Positions 1 through 7,203 of a stretch of DNA of 64,000 nucleotides are shown in pieces. The stretch covers positions 16,998-80,997 of the forward strand of contig JAFXCH010000054.1 of the NCBI GenBank assembly GCA_017516485.1. Reading direction: 5' to 3'. This DNA comes from Clostridia bacterium (GTDB lineage Bacteria > Bacillota > Clostridia > Oscillospirales > Acutalibacteraceae). The notes under the pieces are model-generated. The model saw nothing but the letters and a program-made list of their open reading frames with translations, was not told the DNA's origin and searched no databases. A program made the position numbers and the translations under genes. Every line of letters starts with the position of its first letter. The stretch's first letter is position 1.

Positions 1-357
1 AATGAGAGCACCAACTGTAACAGGCAAATTTGCAACCGATGCCTGAGGTGAAAATACCGCCTCGGAATTATGAGCAGCAGGAGGTAACGATTCGCCGCCT
101 GCCCGAAAATACTCCAGATACTTATCCATATACTCCAGCATTTCCCCTGCGTTATGCTTCCCAAGCTCTTTTATCTCTTGTGACGTCATATTGAGAAGCC
201 GCGGTGCATCATTGATATAAAAGCGCATAAAGCTGAAGCTCAGCGACAGTGCGGAAGTAAGGGTAGCGATAGCAAGAACAACAGTGATAATAATAAGCAG
301 TGATTGAGATTTGTTGGAAAGAATCCTTTTCTTTGAAATTGTTCTGATTCCGTTCAT
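1..357 (-). CDS. ABC transporter permease, FtsX/MacB-like (N-terminal 119 residues, cut by window edge)
   Basis: The frame is open from an ATG at 357 to the window edge. The protein starts MNGIRTISKKRILSNKSQ, has one membrane helix (about residues 20-42, LLIIITVVLAIATL), then enters an extracytoplasmic domain. This short cytoplasmic start, one helix and outer domain are the usual opening of FtsX/MacB permeases. The gene begins one base after the stop of the ATPase gene on the same strand, so the two are cotranscribed and probably form one exporter. The remaining helices and any substrate clue lie outside the window. Confidence 0.75.
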   Translation of the reverse strand, partial: MNGIRTISKKRILSNKSQSLLIIITVVLAIATLTSALSLSFSFMRFYINDAPRLLNMTSQEIKELGKHNAGEMLEYMDKYLEYFRAGGESLPPAAHNSEAVFSPQASVANLPVTVGALI

Positions 358-358
358 A

Positions 359-1087
359 TCACACCGCCGTTTCTTTTCTCGTGTCAGATACAATTTTGCC
401 GTCTTCAATACGTATAATTCTATCTGCACGCTCAGCTATTCTCTCATCGTGTGTGACAATAATAAGCGTTCTGTTCATTGTCTTACAGAGATTTTCGAGA
501 AGATCTATAACCTCCTTGCTGTTTTTGGAATCGAGGTTACCCGTTGGCTCATCTGCAAGTATCAGCGAAGGCTCGTTTGCAATCGCTCTGCCTATCGCTA
601 CACGCTGTTGCATACCACCCGAAAGCGTACTCGGATACATATCTCCTTTTGTCCCGAGATTGAGCTTCTCAAGAATTTGTGCCGCTTTTTTAAAATCGGG
701 TTTCTTACCTGCTGCAATCTGAGGAAAAGCAATATTTTCCTCAAGGTTAAGAACGGGAATCAGATTGAAGAATTGATAAACCATACCTATCTCTCTGCAC
801 CTGAAAGCAGATAAAGTATTATCATCCATTTCGTAAATATCGTGACCGCATATGTAAATTTTACCCGAAGTCGGCTTTTCAACACCGCCTATCATATGCA
901 TAAGCGTAGATTTTCCTGAGCCGCTTGTACCGACAATTGCTGCAAATTCACCTTTTTTAATTGTCAGAGAAACTTTGTCAACCGCTGTAACACTGTTCGC
1001 AAATCCTTTACCGTAACATTTTGTAACGTTTTCGATTTTAACCGTTTCGTCAGTGTCAATAATAGGGATCGCAATCTTTTTTCTCAT
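359..1087 (-). CDS. ABC transporter ATP-binding protein, LolD/MacB family
   Basis: The 242-residue nucleotide-binding subunit powers an exporter with the permease encoded just downstream. Walker A GTSGSGKST is at about residues 53-61, the Q-loop near 105, the signature LSGGMQQR near 155-162, Walker B LILADEPTG near 175-183, and the switch His in IIVTHDE near 213. The LADEPTGNLDS wording is typical of the LolD/MacB subfamily, whose members move lipoproteins, peptides or antibiotics. The start chosen is the ATG at 1087 because AAAGGAG lies 8 bases upstream; an in-frame ATG at 1141 has no such site. The substrate is unknown. Confidence 0.9.
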   Translation of the reverse strand: MRKKIAIPIIDTDETVKIENVTKCYGKGFANSVTAVDKVSLTIKKGEFAAIVGTSGSGKSTLMHMIGGVEKPTSGKIYICGHDIYEMDDNTLSAFRCREIGMVYQFFNLIPVLNLEENIAFPQIAAGKKPDFKKAAQILEKLNLGTKGDMYPSTLSGGMQQRVAIGRAIANEPSLILADEPTGNLDSKNSKEVIDLLENLCKTMNRTLIIVTHDERIAERADRIIRIEDGKIVSDTRKETAV

Positions 1088-1194
1088 ACTTTTCACTCCT
1101 TTGATTATAACAAACAAGCCTTTGCTTTTTTCTTTTGTCATAACGTAAATTTGCAGAGATTAAGTATTTTGTCGGTATTTACGATTACAGAAAT

Positions 1195-1223
1195 ATTATA
1201 GTATTTATTTGCTGATTATGCAA
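1195..1223 (-). promoter_or_regulatory. sigma-A-type promoter for the ABC exporter genes
   Basis: Read on the minus strand, TTGCAT (-35) and TATAAT (-10) are separated by 17 bases. The -10 lies about 110 bases upstream of the ATPase start at 1087, implying a leader of roughly 100 bases. Confidence 0.55.
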
Positions 1224-1276
1224 TATGATTGAATATCAAATTTATGAATTTTCATTTATATTTGTCGTAGACAAAG

Positions 1277-1305
1277 TTGTCAAGCAGCTTTTTATATGTT
1301 ATATT
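1277..1305 (+). promoter_or_regulatory. candidate promoter for the phosphoesterase operon
   Basis: TTGTCA (-35), 17 bases, TATATT (-10). Transcription would start near 1312, placing the palindromic repeat at 1316-1374 at the very start of the leader. The rest of the leader to 1497 holds nothing else recognisable. Confidence 0.4.
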
Positions 1306-1315
1306 AGAAAGAAAT

Positions 1316-1374
1316 GTAGGGAACGGTCTCTACCGTTCAGTCAAGTATTCGGAGCAGTCAAGACTGTTCCCTAC
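1316..1374. repeat. MITE-like palindromic element, GTAGGG family
   Basis: The 59-bp element has near-perfect 14-bp terminal inverted repeats (1316-1329 and 1361-1374, one mismatch) beginning GTAGGGAAC and ending GTTCCCTAC. An inner GAACGGTCTCTACCGTTC palindrome lies in the left half. Shorter relatives occur at 27704, 28757 and 29481. Confidence 0.7.
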
Positions 1375-1497
1375 ACTACTCCGTAAAATGATATTTCTTA
1401 ACAACGGCAGACCACACAAGGTCTCCCTCCTGCGGTAACCAACCGCATAAATCTCAAAAACAAAGTTGCTCTATACAACAGAGGTGAATGTCAGACA

Positions 1498-2616
1498 ATG
1501 ATTAATTTAACCACAAAGATTAAAGAGATGACCGTAGAATCGGGTAAAAGGATACTTGTAACAAGTGATATTCACGGAAATCTTAAATATTTCAAGAATG
1601 TTCTGACTAAAGCCTCCTTTTCCGATAACGACATTCTGTTTATTGTCGGTGACATAATCGAAAAGGGACCTGAAAATTTAAAAACGCTTCGCTACGTTAT
1701 GGAACTTTGTAAAAAAGGTAATGTAATACCTCTGATAGGTAATGTAGATGCATACAGAATAAAACTGATATACGGATTATCTGAAGAAAACGTAAGCGGA
1801 TTTTATAATTACATTTTATCTTTGAGAGAGTGGGCAGGCACAAGCTTTTATGAAGAGCTTGCCAATGAATGCGGCTACTCAATAAACTCCCCCGAAGATA
1901 TACTTTCAGCTAAAGAAGCTGTTATAGAGCGTTTAGAAAGTGAATTCAGTTTTTTGGCAAGCCTTCCTACGATTATAGAAACTCAGAATTATGTTTTTGT
2001 ACACGGCGGATTAAGAGAAAAAGATATTGAAGGTAACATCAACAAAGGCGTTTTGGAGCTTACTAAATTTGATGCTTTTATGACTAATACTCCACATACC
2101 TTTGATAAGTTTGTTATAGCGGGTCATTGGCCTGTTGTACTGTACAGTAACTCTATACAGCAAATGAATCCGATAATTGACCGTAATAAAAAAATTATAT
2201 CTATAGACGGTGGGTGCGGTGTAAAAAAAGAAGGTCAGTTAAATTTGCTTATTATTCCCGATATAAACTGCTCTGTTGATGATATAACTTACATCAGCCA
2301 TGACGATATCGCTACCGTAACTGCCCTTGAAAACCAAGAAGAAAGCAACGAGTCGATCTATATATCATGGCTTAACAGAGAAATACGCATTATAAATAAA
2401 GGCGATGAGTTTTCATACATTGAGCATATGCAGAGCGGACATAAATTCGACATTCCTAACCGCTATATAAGAAACGAAAACGAATGTTACGATTATACCG
2501 ATTACTTGCTTCCTGTAAAATCGGGTGATAAGCTCTCACTGATAACCGAAACCACAAAAGGATGTATTGTAAAAAAAGACGGAGTAATAGGTTGGTATTT
2601 AGGAAAATATGATTGA
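1498..2616 (+). CDS. calcineurin-like metallophosphoesterase with C-terminal extension
   Basis: The 372-residue protein has the metallophosphoesterase core: DIHG (24-27), GD (51-52), GNVD (81-84), VHGG near 166 and GHWP near 206 supply the two-metal ligands. The family includes PrpE/ApaH-type nucleotide phosphatases and protein phosphatases. The last 110 residues or so form a separate beta-rich segment, possibly SH3-like, that the core does not need. AGAGGTG lies 11 bases upstream of the ATG, a loose spacing. The end overlaps the next gene by 8 bases, so the two are translationally coupled. The substrate cannot be read from the sequence. Confidence 0.8.
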   Translation: MINLTTKIKEMTVESGKRILVTSDIHGNLKYFKNVLTKASFSDNDILFIVGDIIEKGPENLKTLRYVMELCKKGNVIPLIGNVDAYRIKLIYGLSEENVSGFYNYILSLREWAGTSFYEELANECGYSINSPEDILSAKEAVIERLESEFSFLASLPTIIETQNYVFVHGGLREKDIEGNINKGVLELTKFDAFMTNTPHTFDKFVIAGHWPVVLYSNSIQQMNPIIDRNKKIISIDGGCGVKKEGQLNLLIIPDINCSVDDITYISHDDIATVTALENQEESNESIYISWLNREIRIINKGDEFSYIEHMQSGHKFDIPNRYIRNENECYDYTDYLLPVKSGDKLSLITETTKGCIVKKDGVIGWYLGKYD

Positions 2617-3661
2617 AGAACTTTTAAAACTTAAATCAAGCTGGGAATTTCTGCAGAGCACCACCCTGCCGATTGCTGTTTACGGCACAGGCAACGGTGC
2701 TGACAAAGTATTTGATGAATTCGAAAAGCTCGGTATTAAAGTATCTGCCGTGGTTGCAAGCGACGGATTTGTAAGAAAACGCACGTTCCGTGGATTTGAA
2801 GTGAAATCTGTTTCACAGGCAGAAAACGAACTCGGTAATTTTGTTGTGGCGCTCTGCTTTGCAAGCCCCTTACCGGATGTAATTCACAGCATAAAAGAGC
2901 TGTCTAAACGGCACAGAGTAATTATGCCGTCGGTGCCCGTTTACGGTGATAATATATTCAACAAAGAGTTTCTGAAAGATAACATTAATGAAATAAAAAG
3001 TGCTTACAGTATATTGGCTGATGAGCAATCAAAAAAAGTATTTGAGGGTATTATCCGATTTCAGATTACGGGTGATTTAAACTGCTGTTTTAGCTGTGAA
3101 ACAGATAAAAACGAGGCTTTTTCGATACTTGATTTAGGCAAAAGCGAGAGTTTTCTTGACCTCGGTGCTTACCGCGGTGATACAGTTGAAGAATTCTTAA
3201 ACTATGCAAAATCATACAGCAAAATCGTTGCTGTTGAGCCGGATAAAAGGACATTTAAAAAGCTGCAGACAAACTGCGAAAGTACAGAAAACTTCACTGC
3301 AATAAACAGCGCCGTATGGTCTTGTGACTGCACGCTTAAATTTGACGGCAACAAGGGTCGCGGTGCCTCTGCAAAAGCTGACGGCGAAGAAATAACAGCA
3401 GTATGTGTTGACAGTTTATTTGATAAATTCGGCAAGTTTACATACATTAACACCGATATTGAGGGTGCTGAAAGCGAGATGCTTGACGGTGCAAATAAAG
3501 CACTGAAAACCAAGCCGAAGCTATGTATTGCGGCATACCACAGAAGCGAAGATATTTTTGCACTTGTAAACCAAGTAAACAGCATCAATCCCGAATACAA
3601 AATATACCTTCGCCACCATCCGCATATTTCTTTTTGGGATACAAATATTTACTGCATTTAA
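2609..3661 (+). CDS. FkbM-family SAM-dependent methyltransferase with N-terminal Rossmann-like domain
   Basis: In this 350-residue protein the C-terminal half carries the FkbM fold: SAM motif FLDLGAYRGD (182-191), acidic motif VAVEPDK (207-213) and INTDIEGAESEML near 283. The first 110 residues form another nucleotide-binding-like domain (AVYGTGNGADKVFDEFEKL), seen in FkbM proteins that act on sugars or polysaccharide. It overlaps the phosphoesterase gene and is followed 18 bases later by the HAD gene. The likely role is methylation of a small molecule or glycan; the acceptor is unknown. Confidence 0.75.
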   Translation: MIEELLKLKSSWEFLQSTTLPIAVYGTGNGADKVFDEFEKLGIKVSAVVASDGFVRKRTFRGFEVKSVSQAENELGNFVVALCFASPLPDVIHSIKELSKRHRVIMPSVPVYGDNIFNKEFLKDNINEIKSAYSILADEQSKKVFEGIIRFQITGDLNCCFSCETDKNEAFSILDLGKSESFLDLGAYRGDTVEEFLNYAKSYSKIVAVEPDKRTFKKLQTNCESTENFTAINSAVWSCDCTLKFDGNKGRGASAKADGEEITAVCVDSLFDKFGKFTYINTDIEGAESEMLDGANKALKTKPKLCIAAYHRSEDIFALVNQVNSINPEYKIYLRHHPHISFWDTNIYCI

Positions 3662-3679
3662 ACACAGGAGAATCCTTAT

Positions 3680-4321
3680 ATGAATATAACAGGTGCAATT
3701 TTTGACTTTGATGGTACGCTTTTCAGCTCAATGCATATATGGAGAGGTGTTCGTTTCACATTCCTTGAGCATCTCGGTATCACGCTCACCGATGAAGATA
3801 AAAAAGCGTTTGACGGTCTTTCTCTTATCGAATCGCTCAAATATTCACAAGAGAAATTCGGTATTACCGAAAACGGAGATGACCTTTTTACACTGTTTTT
3901 CGACTATATTAGGAGCAGATATCTTGCCGATGCCTGCCCTAAAAACGATATTATTGAATTTCTCGAAAAGCTGAAAGCAAAAGGAGTAAAAATCGGTATC
4001 GCAACGGCAACGGCTGAATATGCACTTAAGTCAGTGCTTGAAAAATACGGAATGCTCGGCTATTTTTCGACAATACGCTCAACCTATACCGTAGGTGCCG
4101 CAAAAACTCAGCCCAAGGTGTATGATACCGTACTCGAGGAGCTTGGCACAGACAAGGAAACCACCTGGGTGTTTGAGGATGCACTTTATGCTGCCAAAAC
4201 AGCCAAGGCAAACGGATATAACCTTGTAGGTATTTACGACGCAACCGAAGAAAATACAGCAGAGCTCGAAGAAATATCGGATATATATATTCACAACTAC
4301 GCAGAGCTTGAAATCGAATAA
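3680..4321 (+). CDS. HAD-superfamily hydrolase, phosphoglycolate phosphatase/beta-phosphoglucomutase type
   Basis: The 213-residue protein has all HAD motifs: FDFDGT with nucleophile Asp9 and acid/base Asp11, motif II IATAT near 113, a conserved Lys in KTQPKVYDTVLEEL, and VFEDALYAAKTAKANG as motif IV. A helical cap lies between motifs I and II, as in GPH/PGMB enzymes that act on small phosphate esters. AGGAG sits 9-10 bases before the ATG. It is the third gene of the plus-strand run; the end overlaps the -35 of the promoter for the next gene, so that gene can be expressed independently. Confidence 0.85.
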   Translation: MNITGAIFDFDGTLFSSMHIWRGVRFTFLEHLGITLTDEDKKAFDGLSLIESLKYSQEKFGITENGDDLFTLFFDYIRSRYLADACPKNDIIEFLEKLKAKGVKIGIATATAEYALKSVLEKYGMLGYFSTIRSTYTVGAAKTQPKVYDTVLEELGTDKETTWVFEDALYAAKTAKANGYNLVGIYDATEENTAELEEISDIYIHNYAELEIE

Positions 4322-4337
4322 TAATATATGCTATAAT
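4308..4337 (+). promoter_or_regulatory. sigma-A promoter for the PanE-like gene
   Basis: TTGAAA (-35), 18 bases, TATAAT (-10), overlapping the last codons of the HAD gene. The -10 lies about 30 bases upstream of the ATG at 4368. Confidence 0.6.
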
Positions 4338-4367
4338 AAATTCAAATAAAATGCAGAGGTGTTAATT

Positions 4368-5384
4368 ATGGGCAGATATGCAATTTACGGTGCAGGTTCA
4401 CTCGGTACCGTGCTCGGTGCTTACATTACAAAAAACGGCGGTGAAATCGACCTTATCAACCGCAACAAGGCTCACGTTGAGGCACTTAATACAAAGGGTG
4501 CTACAATTAAGGGCACTGTTGATATGAACGTACCCGTCAAGGCTCTCACACCTGACGAGATGGAAGGTCAGTACGACGTTATACTGCTTATGACAAAACA
4601 GCTTTTCAACAAAGAAGTTGTTACAAAGCTCAAGGATCACCTTACAGATAAAGGCGTTATCGTTACCCTGCAGAACGGTCTGCCCGAACCCGGAATAGCT
4701 GAAATTGTCGGTGCAAACCGCACAATGGGCTGTACAGTTGAATGGGGTGCCGCACTCGGTGAGCCCGGTGTATGCACACTCACAAGCGAGCCCGACAGCC
4801 TTTCTTTCCATATGGGCAAAATGGACGGTATTTCCGACGAACAGTTCAGAATGGTAAAAGACCTGCTTGAACTTATGTGTCCCGTACACGAGGAAGATAA
4901 CCTCATCGGTGCACGCTGGTCAAAGCTTCTTATTAACGCTACATTTTCGGGTCTCGGCACAGTTGTCGGTGGTGTATTCGGCGACGTATCCGAAAACAAG
5001 GATGCGGCAAAGGTTGCCGTAAGATGTATGAAAGAGTGTATTGACGTCGGCCACGCAACAGGTGCCGAGTTTGCTCCCGTACAGGGCAAGAACATCACCG
5101 CCCTCTTCTACTACAAAAATGCAATCAAGCGTGCTTTTGCAACTTTCCTTGTACCGATTGCTATGAAGAAGCACCGCGACATTGAGCCTTCAATGCTTCA
5201 GGACATCAAAAAAGGCAAGGCTTGCGAAATTGACGCAATCAACGGCGTTGTCTGCGAATGGGGCAGAAAAACAAACGTCCCCACACCGATTAACGACAGA
5301 ATCGTTGAAATCGTCAAGAAATGCGAAAAGGGCGAGCTTAAGCCCCAGGCATCAAACATCAAGCTGTTTGACGACCTGCTGTAA
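4368..5384 (+). CDS. ketopantoate reductase family protein (ApbA/PanE)
   Basis: The 338-residue NAD(P)H-dependent reductase has a Rossmann start with GAGSLG at 8-13. A central WSKLLINATFSGLGTV segment holds the lysine and asparagine typical of the ApbA/PanE active site, followed by the helical C-terminal domain. The classical reaction is 2-dehydropantoate to pantoate for CoA synthesis, but many clostridial relatives reduce other 2-keto acids, so panE itself is not claimed. The ATG at 4368 is preferred over GTG at 4359 because AGAGGTG lies 6 bases upstream of it. It has its own promoter and terminator. Confidence 0.8.
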   Translation: MGRYAIYGAGSLGTVLGAYITKNGGEIDLINRNKAHVEALNTKGATIKGTVDMNVPVKALTPDEMEGQYDVILLMTKQLFNKEVVTKLKDHLTDKGVIVTLQNGLPEPGIAEIVGANRTMGCTVEWGAALGEPGVCTLTSEPDSLSFHMGKMDGISDEQFRMVKDLLELMCPVHEEDNLIGARWSKLLINATFSGLGTVVGGVFGDVSENKDAAKVAVRCMKECIDVGHATGAEFAPVQGKNITALFYYKNAIKRAFATFLVPIAMKKHRDIEPSMLQDIKKGKACEIDAINGVVCEWGRKTNVPTPINDRIVEIVKKCEKGELKPQASNIKLFDDLL

Positions 5385-5398
5385 TACATAAAAGTTAA

Positions 5399-5432
5399 AA
5401 GCGTGGTATCAGGCCGATACCACGCTTCTTTT
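5399..5432 (+). terminator. intrinsic terminator after the PanE-like gene
   Basis: A 12-bp perfect stem (5399-5410 / 5416-5427) with a 5-base loop is followed by CTTTTA. It also abuts the end of the minus-strand gene at 5431 and may serve both strands. Confidence 0.8.
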
Positions 5433-5607
5433 ATTGTTCTGTTTCTATTTCACCGCATGATTTTTCATAATTTTCAACATACTGCTCGAGCACAAACTCA
5501 ATCTCTTTGTTTGCAGAGCGTTTGTTTTTTGAAGCAATATATTTAATTTTCTCAAGCAACTCTTCAGAAACTCTCAAAGAAAAAGGAGGATAGTAATTAC
5601 CTGCCAT
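5431..5607 (-). CDS. small ribbon-helix-helix (Arc/MetJ-type) DNA-binding protein
   Basis: The 58-residue ORF starts MAGNYYPPFSLRVSEELLEK. The pattern FSLRVSEELLEKIKYIA (strand then helix) and NKRSANKEIEFVLEQYV (turn then helix) fits Arc-type ribbon-helix-helix repressors. GGGTG sits about 9 bases before the ATG. It is transcribed divergently from the membrane protein at 5748, and the shared region holds three copies of a TTGAYRTCAA palindrome, which suggests it represses itself and its neighbour. An antitoxin role is possible, but no toxin lies directly downstream. Confidence 0.7.
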   Translation of the reverse strand: MAGNYYPPFSLRVSEELLEKIKYIASKNKRSANKEIEFVLEQYVENYEKSCGEIETEQ

Positions 5608-5631
5608 TTACATTACACCCTTTCATAGTAA

Positions 5632-5700
5632 TTGACATCAAAATACTACCATTTTGAAGTTATTTTATATGAATTAGTATTGACATCAATTTGATATCAA
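5632..5700. promoter_or_regulatory. three putative operator palindromes (TTGAYRTCAA)
   Basis: TTGACATCAA occurs at 5632-5641 and 5680-5689, and the perfect palindrome TTGATATCAA at 5691-5700. The last two are 11 bp apart (one helical turn) and cover the -35 and spacer of the plus promoter. The first lies just ahead of the RBS of the ribbon-helix-helix gene. Confidence 0.55.
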
Positions 5701-5708
5701 ATTATAAT
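5680..5708 (+). promoter_or_regulatory. consensus sigma-A promoter, operator-covered
   Basis: TTGACA, 17 bases, TATAAT: both boxes are perfect. The spacer contains the palindrome at 5691-5700, so a bound ribbon-helix-helix dimer pair would block polymerase. It drives the gene starting at 5748. Confidence 0.75.
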
Positions 5709-5747
5709 AAATTCACTTAATAACAACTTCAAAGGATGTGCATTGTA

Positions 5748-6377
5748 ATGGAAAAAACTCCGTTCTGGAAAAAGACATGGTTTATAATAATTGCTCTGAT
5801 TTTTATTCCTCCGCTCGGAATAGCACTGATGTGGATTAGTAAAAAACAGTGGAAATCGGTTATCAAAATCATATTAAGCGTAGTTCTCGGCTTCTGGACA
5901 CTGATACTTGGTATTGCTATTTTCTCCCCTGCAGACGAAACATCCGCAACCGAAAGCGAAACCACAACCATTGAAAATTCAGATGCAGAAGATGTAACCG
6001 AACCTGCGACTAAAAAGCCTATATCCGAAACGAAGCCTGTTACAAGCACAACATCGCCAACAACAACCGAAACTGTAACAGAAAGCACAACTGAGCAGGA
6101 AACTACAAACCAACCTACAACGACGAAACCTGCAACAACAGCAAAGCCCACAACAACTAAAAAAGAGACCACGACAGCAAAGCCGACAACGACAAAGGCA
6201 CCTGCAACTCAAAACACAGAAACTAACTTTGTTTTAAACAATAACACCATGAAATTCCACTACCCTACCTGTAGTTCGGTAAAAAAAATAGCACCCGAAA
6301 ACAAAGGAACATTTAAAGGCAATAGGCAAACATTATTAAATAGAGGTTATGAACCTTGTGGCATTTGCCATCCATAA
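5748..6377 (+). CDS. membrane-anchored Thr-rich protein with C-terminal Cys/His domain
   Basis: This 209-residue protein has two membrane helices (about 11-30 and 38-60), then about 90 residues of Thr/Pro/Glu-rich linker (TTTKPATTAKPTTTKK), then a compact C-terminal domain with HYPTCSSVKKI, a GNRQTLLNRGYEPCGICHP end and conserved Cys/His residues. That C-terminal module is known on the ends of secreted nucleases and other Firmicutes surface proteins and probably binds a metal. The ATG at 5748 is chosen because AAAGGA lies 11 bases upstream; an ATG at 5736 overlaps that site. It is cotranscribed with the basic protein downstream and probably controlled by the divergent repressor. Function unknown. 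Confidence 0.65.
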   Translation: MEKTPFWKKTWFIIIALIFIPPLGIALMWISKKQWKSVIKIILSVVLGFWTLILGIAIFSPADETSATESETTTIENSDAEDVTEPATKKPISETKPVTSTTSPTTTETVTESTTEQETTNQPTTTKPATTAKPTTTKKETTTAKPTTTKAPATQNTETNFVLNNNTMKFHYPTCSSVKKIAPENKGTFKGNRQTLLNRGYEPCGICHP

Positions 6378-6402
6378 ATTCAAATAATCAAGGTGATTAC
6401 AA

Positions 6403-6603
6403 ATGAAATTCGGAATGAGAAAGCCTTCGCTCAAGCGTTCTATAAAAGCGAGAACCACAGGCAAGGCAAAACGTAAAGTAAAAAAAGCATTGATTCCCGG
6501 ATACGGAAAGAAAGGTGCCGGCTGGGTGAAAAATCCAAAGAAAGCCGCATACAACAAAGTATATAAAAAGACAACATTCAGCTTTTTTGATATTTTCAAA
6601 TAA
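6403..6603 (+). CDS. small, strongly basic conserved protein
   Basis: The 66-residue protein is rich in Lys/Arg (KARTTGKAKRKVKKALIPGYGKKG) and ends in an aromatic tail (FSFFDIFK). AAGGTG lies upstream of the ATG, 25 bases after the previous stop, and a strong terminator follows, so it is the last gene of a two-gene operon. Similar small proteins with the IPGYGKKG...NPKKAAYNKVY core are familiar as hypothetical proteins in Firmicutes. The charge suggests nucleic-acid or membrane binding, but no function is established. Confidence 0.6.
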   Translation: MKFGMRKPSLKRSIKARTTGKAKRKVKKALIPGYGKKGAGWVKNPKKAAYNKVYKKTTFSFFDIFK

Positions 6604-6606
6604 TAT

Positions 6607-6654
6607 AAAAACAAACAACCTGCTTCAAAATTAATCGAAGCAGGTTGTTTGTTT
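6607..6654. terminator. bidirectional terminator
   Basis: An 18-bp perfect stem (6609-6626 / 6637-6654) with a 10-base loop is flanked by A-rich and T-rich tracts. It lies between the convergent basic-protein gene and the transposase gene. Confidence 0.85.
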
Positions 6655-6655
6655 C

Positions 6656-7183
6656 TCATTCTTTTGTGTAGAAGCAATCTAATTGCCATTTCAGCGGATT
6701 CTCTGAAATATACTGAGCTATTTTCTCATAATCACTGTCATCACGGATAATATGGTCGTGATATCCGCGTTGCCAGATGTTTACAAAGCCGTATTCTTTA
6801 TGTATCTTTTTTGATGCATTCATTTTTATGTATCCTATTAGTTTTGACATTACAGACCTGCCGTGTAGGGGCGATTCACGAATCGCCCGCAATTCTTCAT
6901 CATCTGTAATTATAATTATCAAATGAATATGGTTAGGCATAATAACATAAGAATCCACCGTTGCTTTAAAACGGGTTGGAATACTGTTGATAATACTATC
7001 AACTATTTCTCCGTATTGCGTTAATTTTGTTTCGGGCGATTCGTGAATCGCCCCTACAACATGGGACAACGTGCATTTTCTGTTATACGTACATATTGTT
7101 AAAAAATATGCGCCCGGTGTACTGTAATCATAATTTTGTAATCGCAACCGTTTTCTTTTAGGTAAAGCATTTTCTTCTGCCAT
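6656..7183 (-). CDS. REP-associated tyrosine transposase (RAYT, Y1/IS200-like)
   Basis: The 175-residue single-strand transposase family member has the HUH-type metal-binding motif MPNHIHLIIII near 83-93, preceded by PGAYFLTICTYNRKC. NIWQRGYHDHIIRDDSDYEKIAQYISENP contains the catalytic Tyr of RAYTs. These proteins move or maintain short palindromic (REP) elements and are not flanked by IS ends. Two copies of a REP-like palindrome lie inside the gene in opposite orientation, both read in frame (VGAIHESP and RAIRESP). The length and all key motifs are intact. Confidence 0.85.
   Translation of the reverse strand: MAEENALPKRKRLRLQNYDYSTPGAYFLTICTYNRKCTLSHVVGAIHESPETKLTQYGEIVDSIINSIPTRFKATVDSYVIMPNHIHLIIIITDDEELRAIRESPLHGRSVMSKLIGYIKMNASKKIHKEYGFVNIWQRGYHDHIIRDDSDYEKIAQYISENPLKWQLDCFYTKE
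6865..6889 (+). repeat. REP-like palindrome inside the RAYT gene, copy 1
   Basis: GTAGGGGCGATTC, AC, then GAATCGCCCG forms a 9-bp perfect stem with a 2-base centre. It is the exact reverse complement of the copy at 7033-7057 and encodes RAIRESPL in the transposase. Confidence 0.8.
7033..7057 (-). repeat. REP-like palindrome inside the RAYT gene, copy 2
   Basis: It is a perfect 25-bp inverted copy of 6865-6889. On the transposase strand it reads as VGAIHESP. A related palindrome with the same GTAGGGGC head and GCCCG tail but a different stem occurs at 29439. Confidence 0.8.
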
Positions 7184-7203
7184 TTTATCACCTGTCTATA
7201 TAA

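Noticed and set aside
311-814. Plus-strand frame opposite the ABC genes
   Set aside because: It is the opposite strand of conserved ABC coding sequence and has no RBS; no family is visible.
6656-7183. IS200/IS605 insertion sequence with ends
   Set aside because: No flanking subterminal IS ends or TnpB are seen; the motifs, with internal REP palindromes, fit a RAYT.
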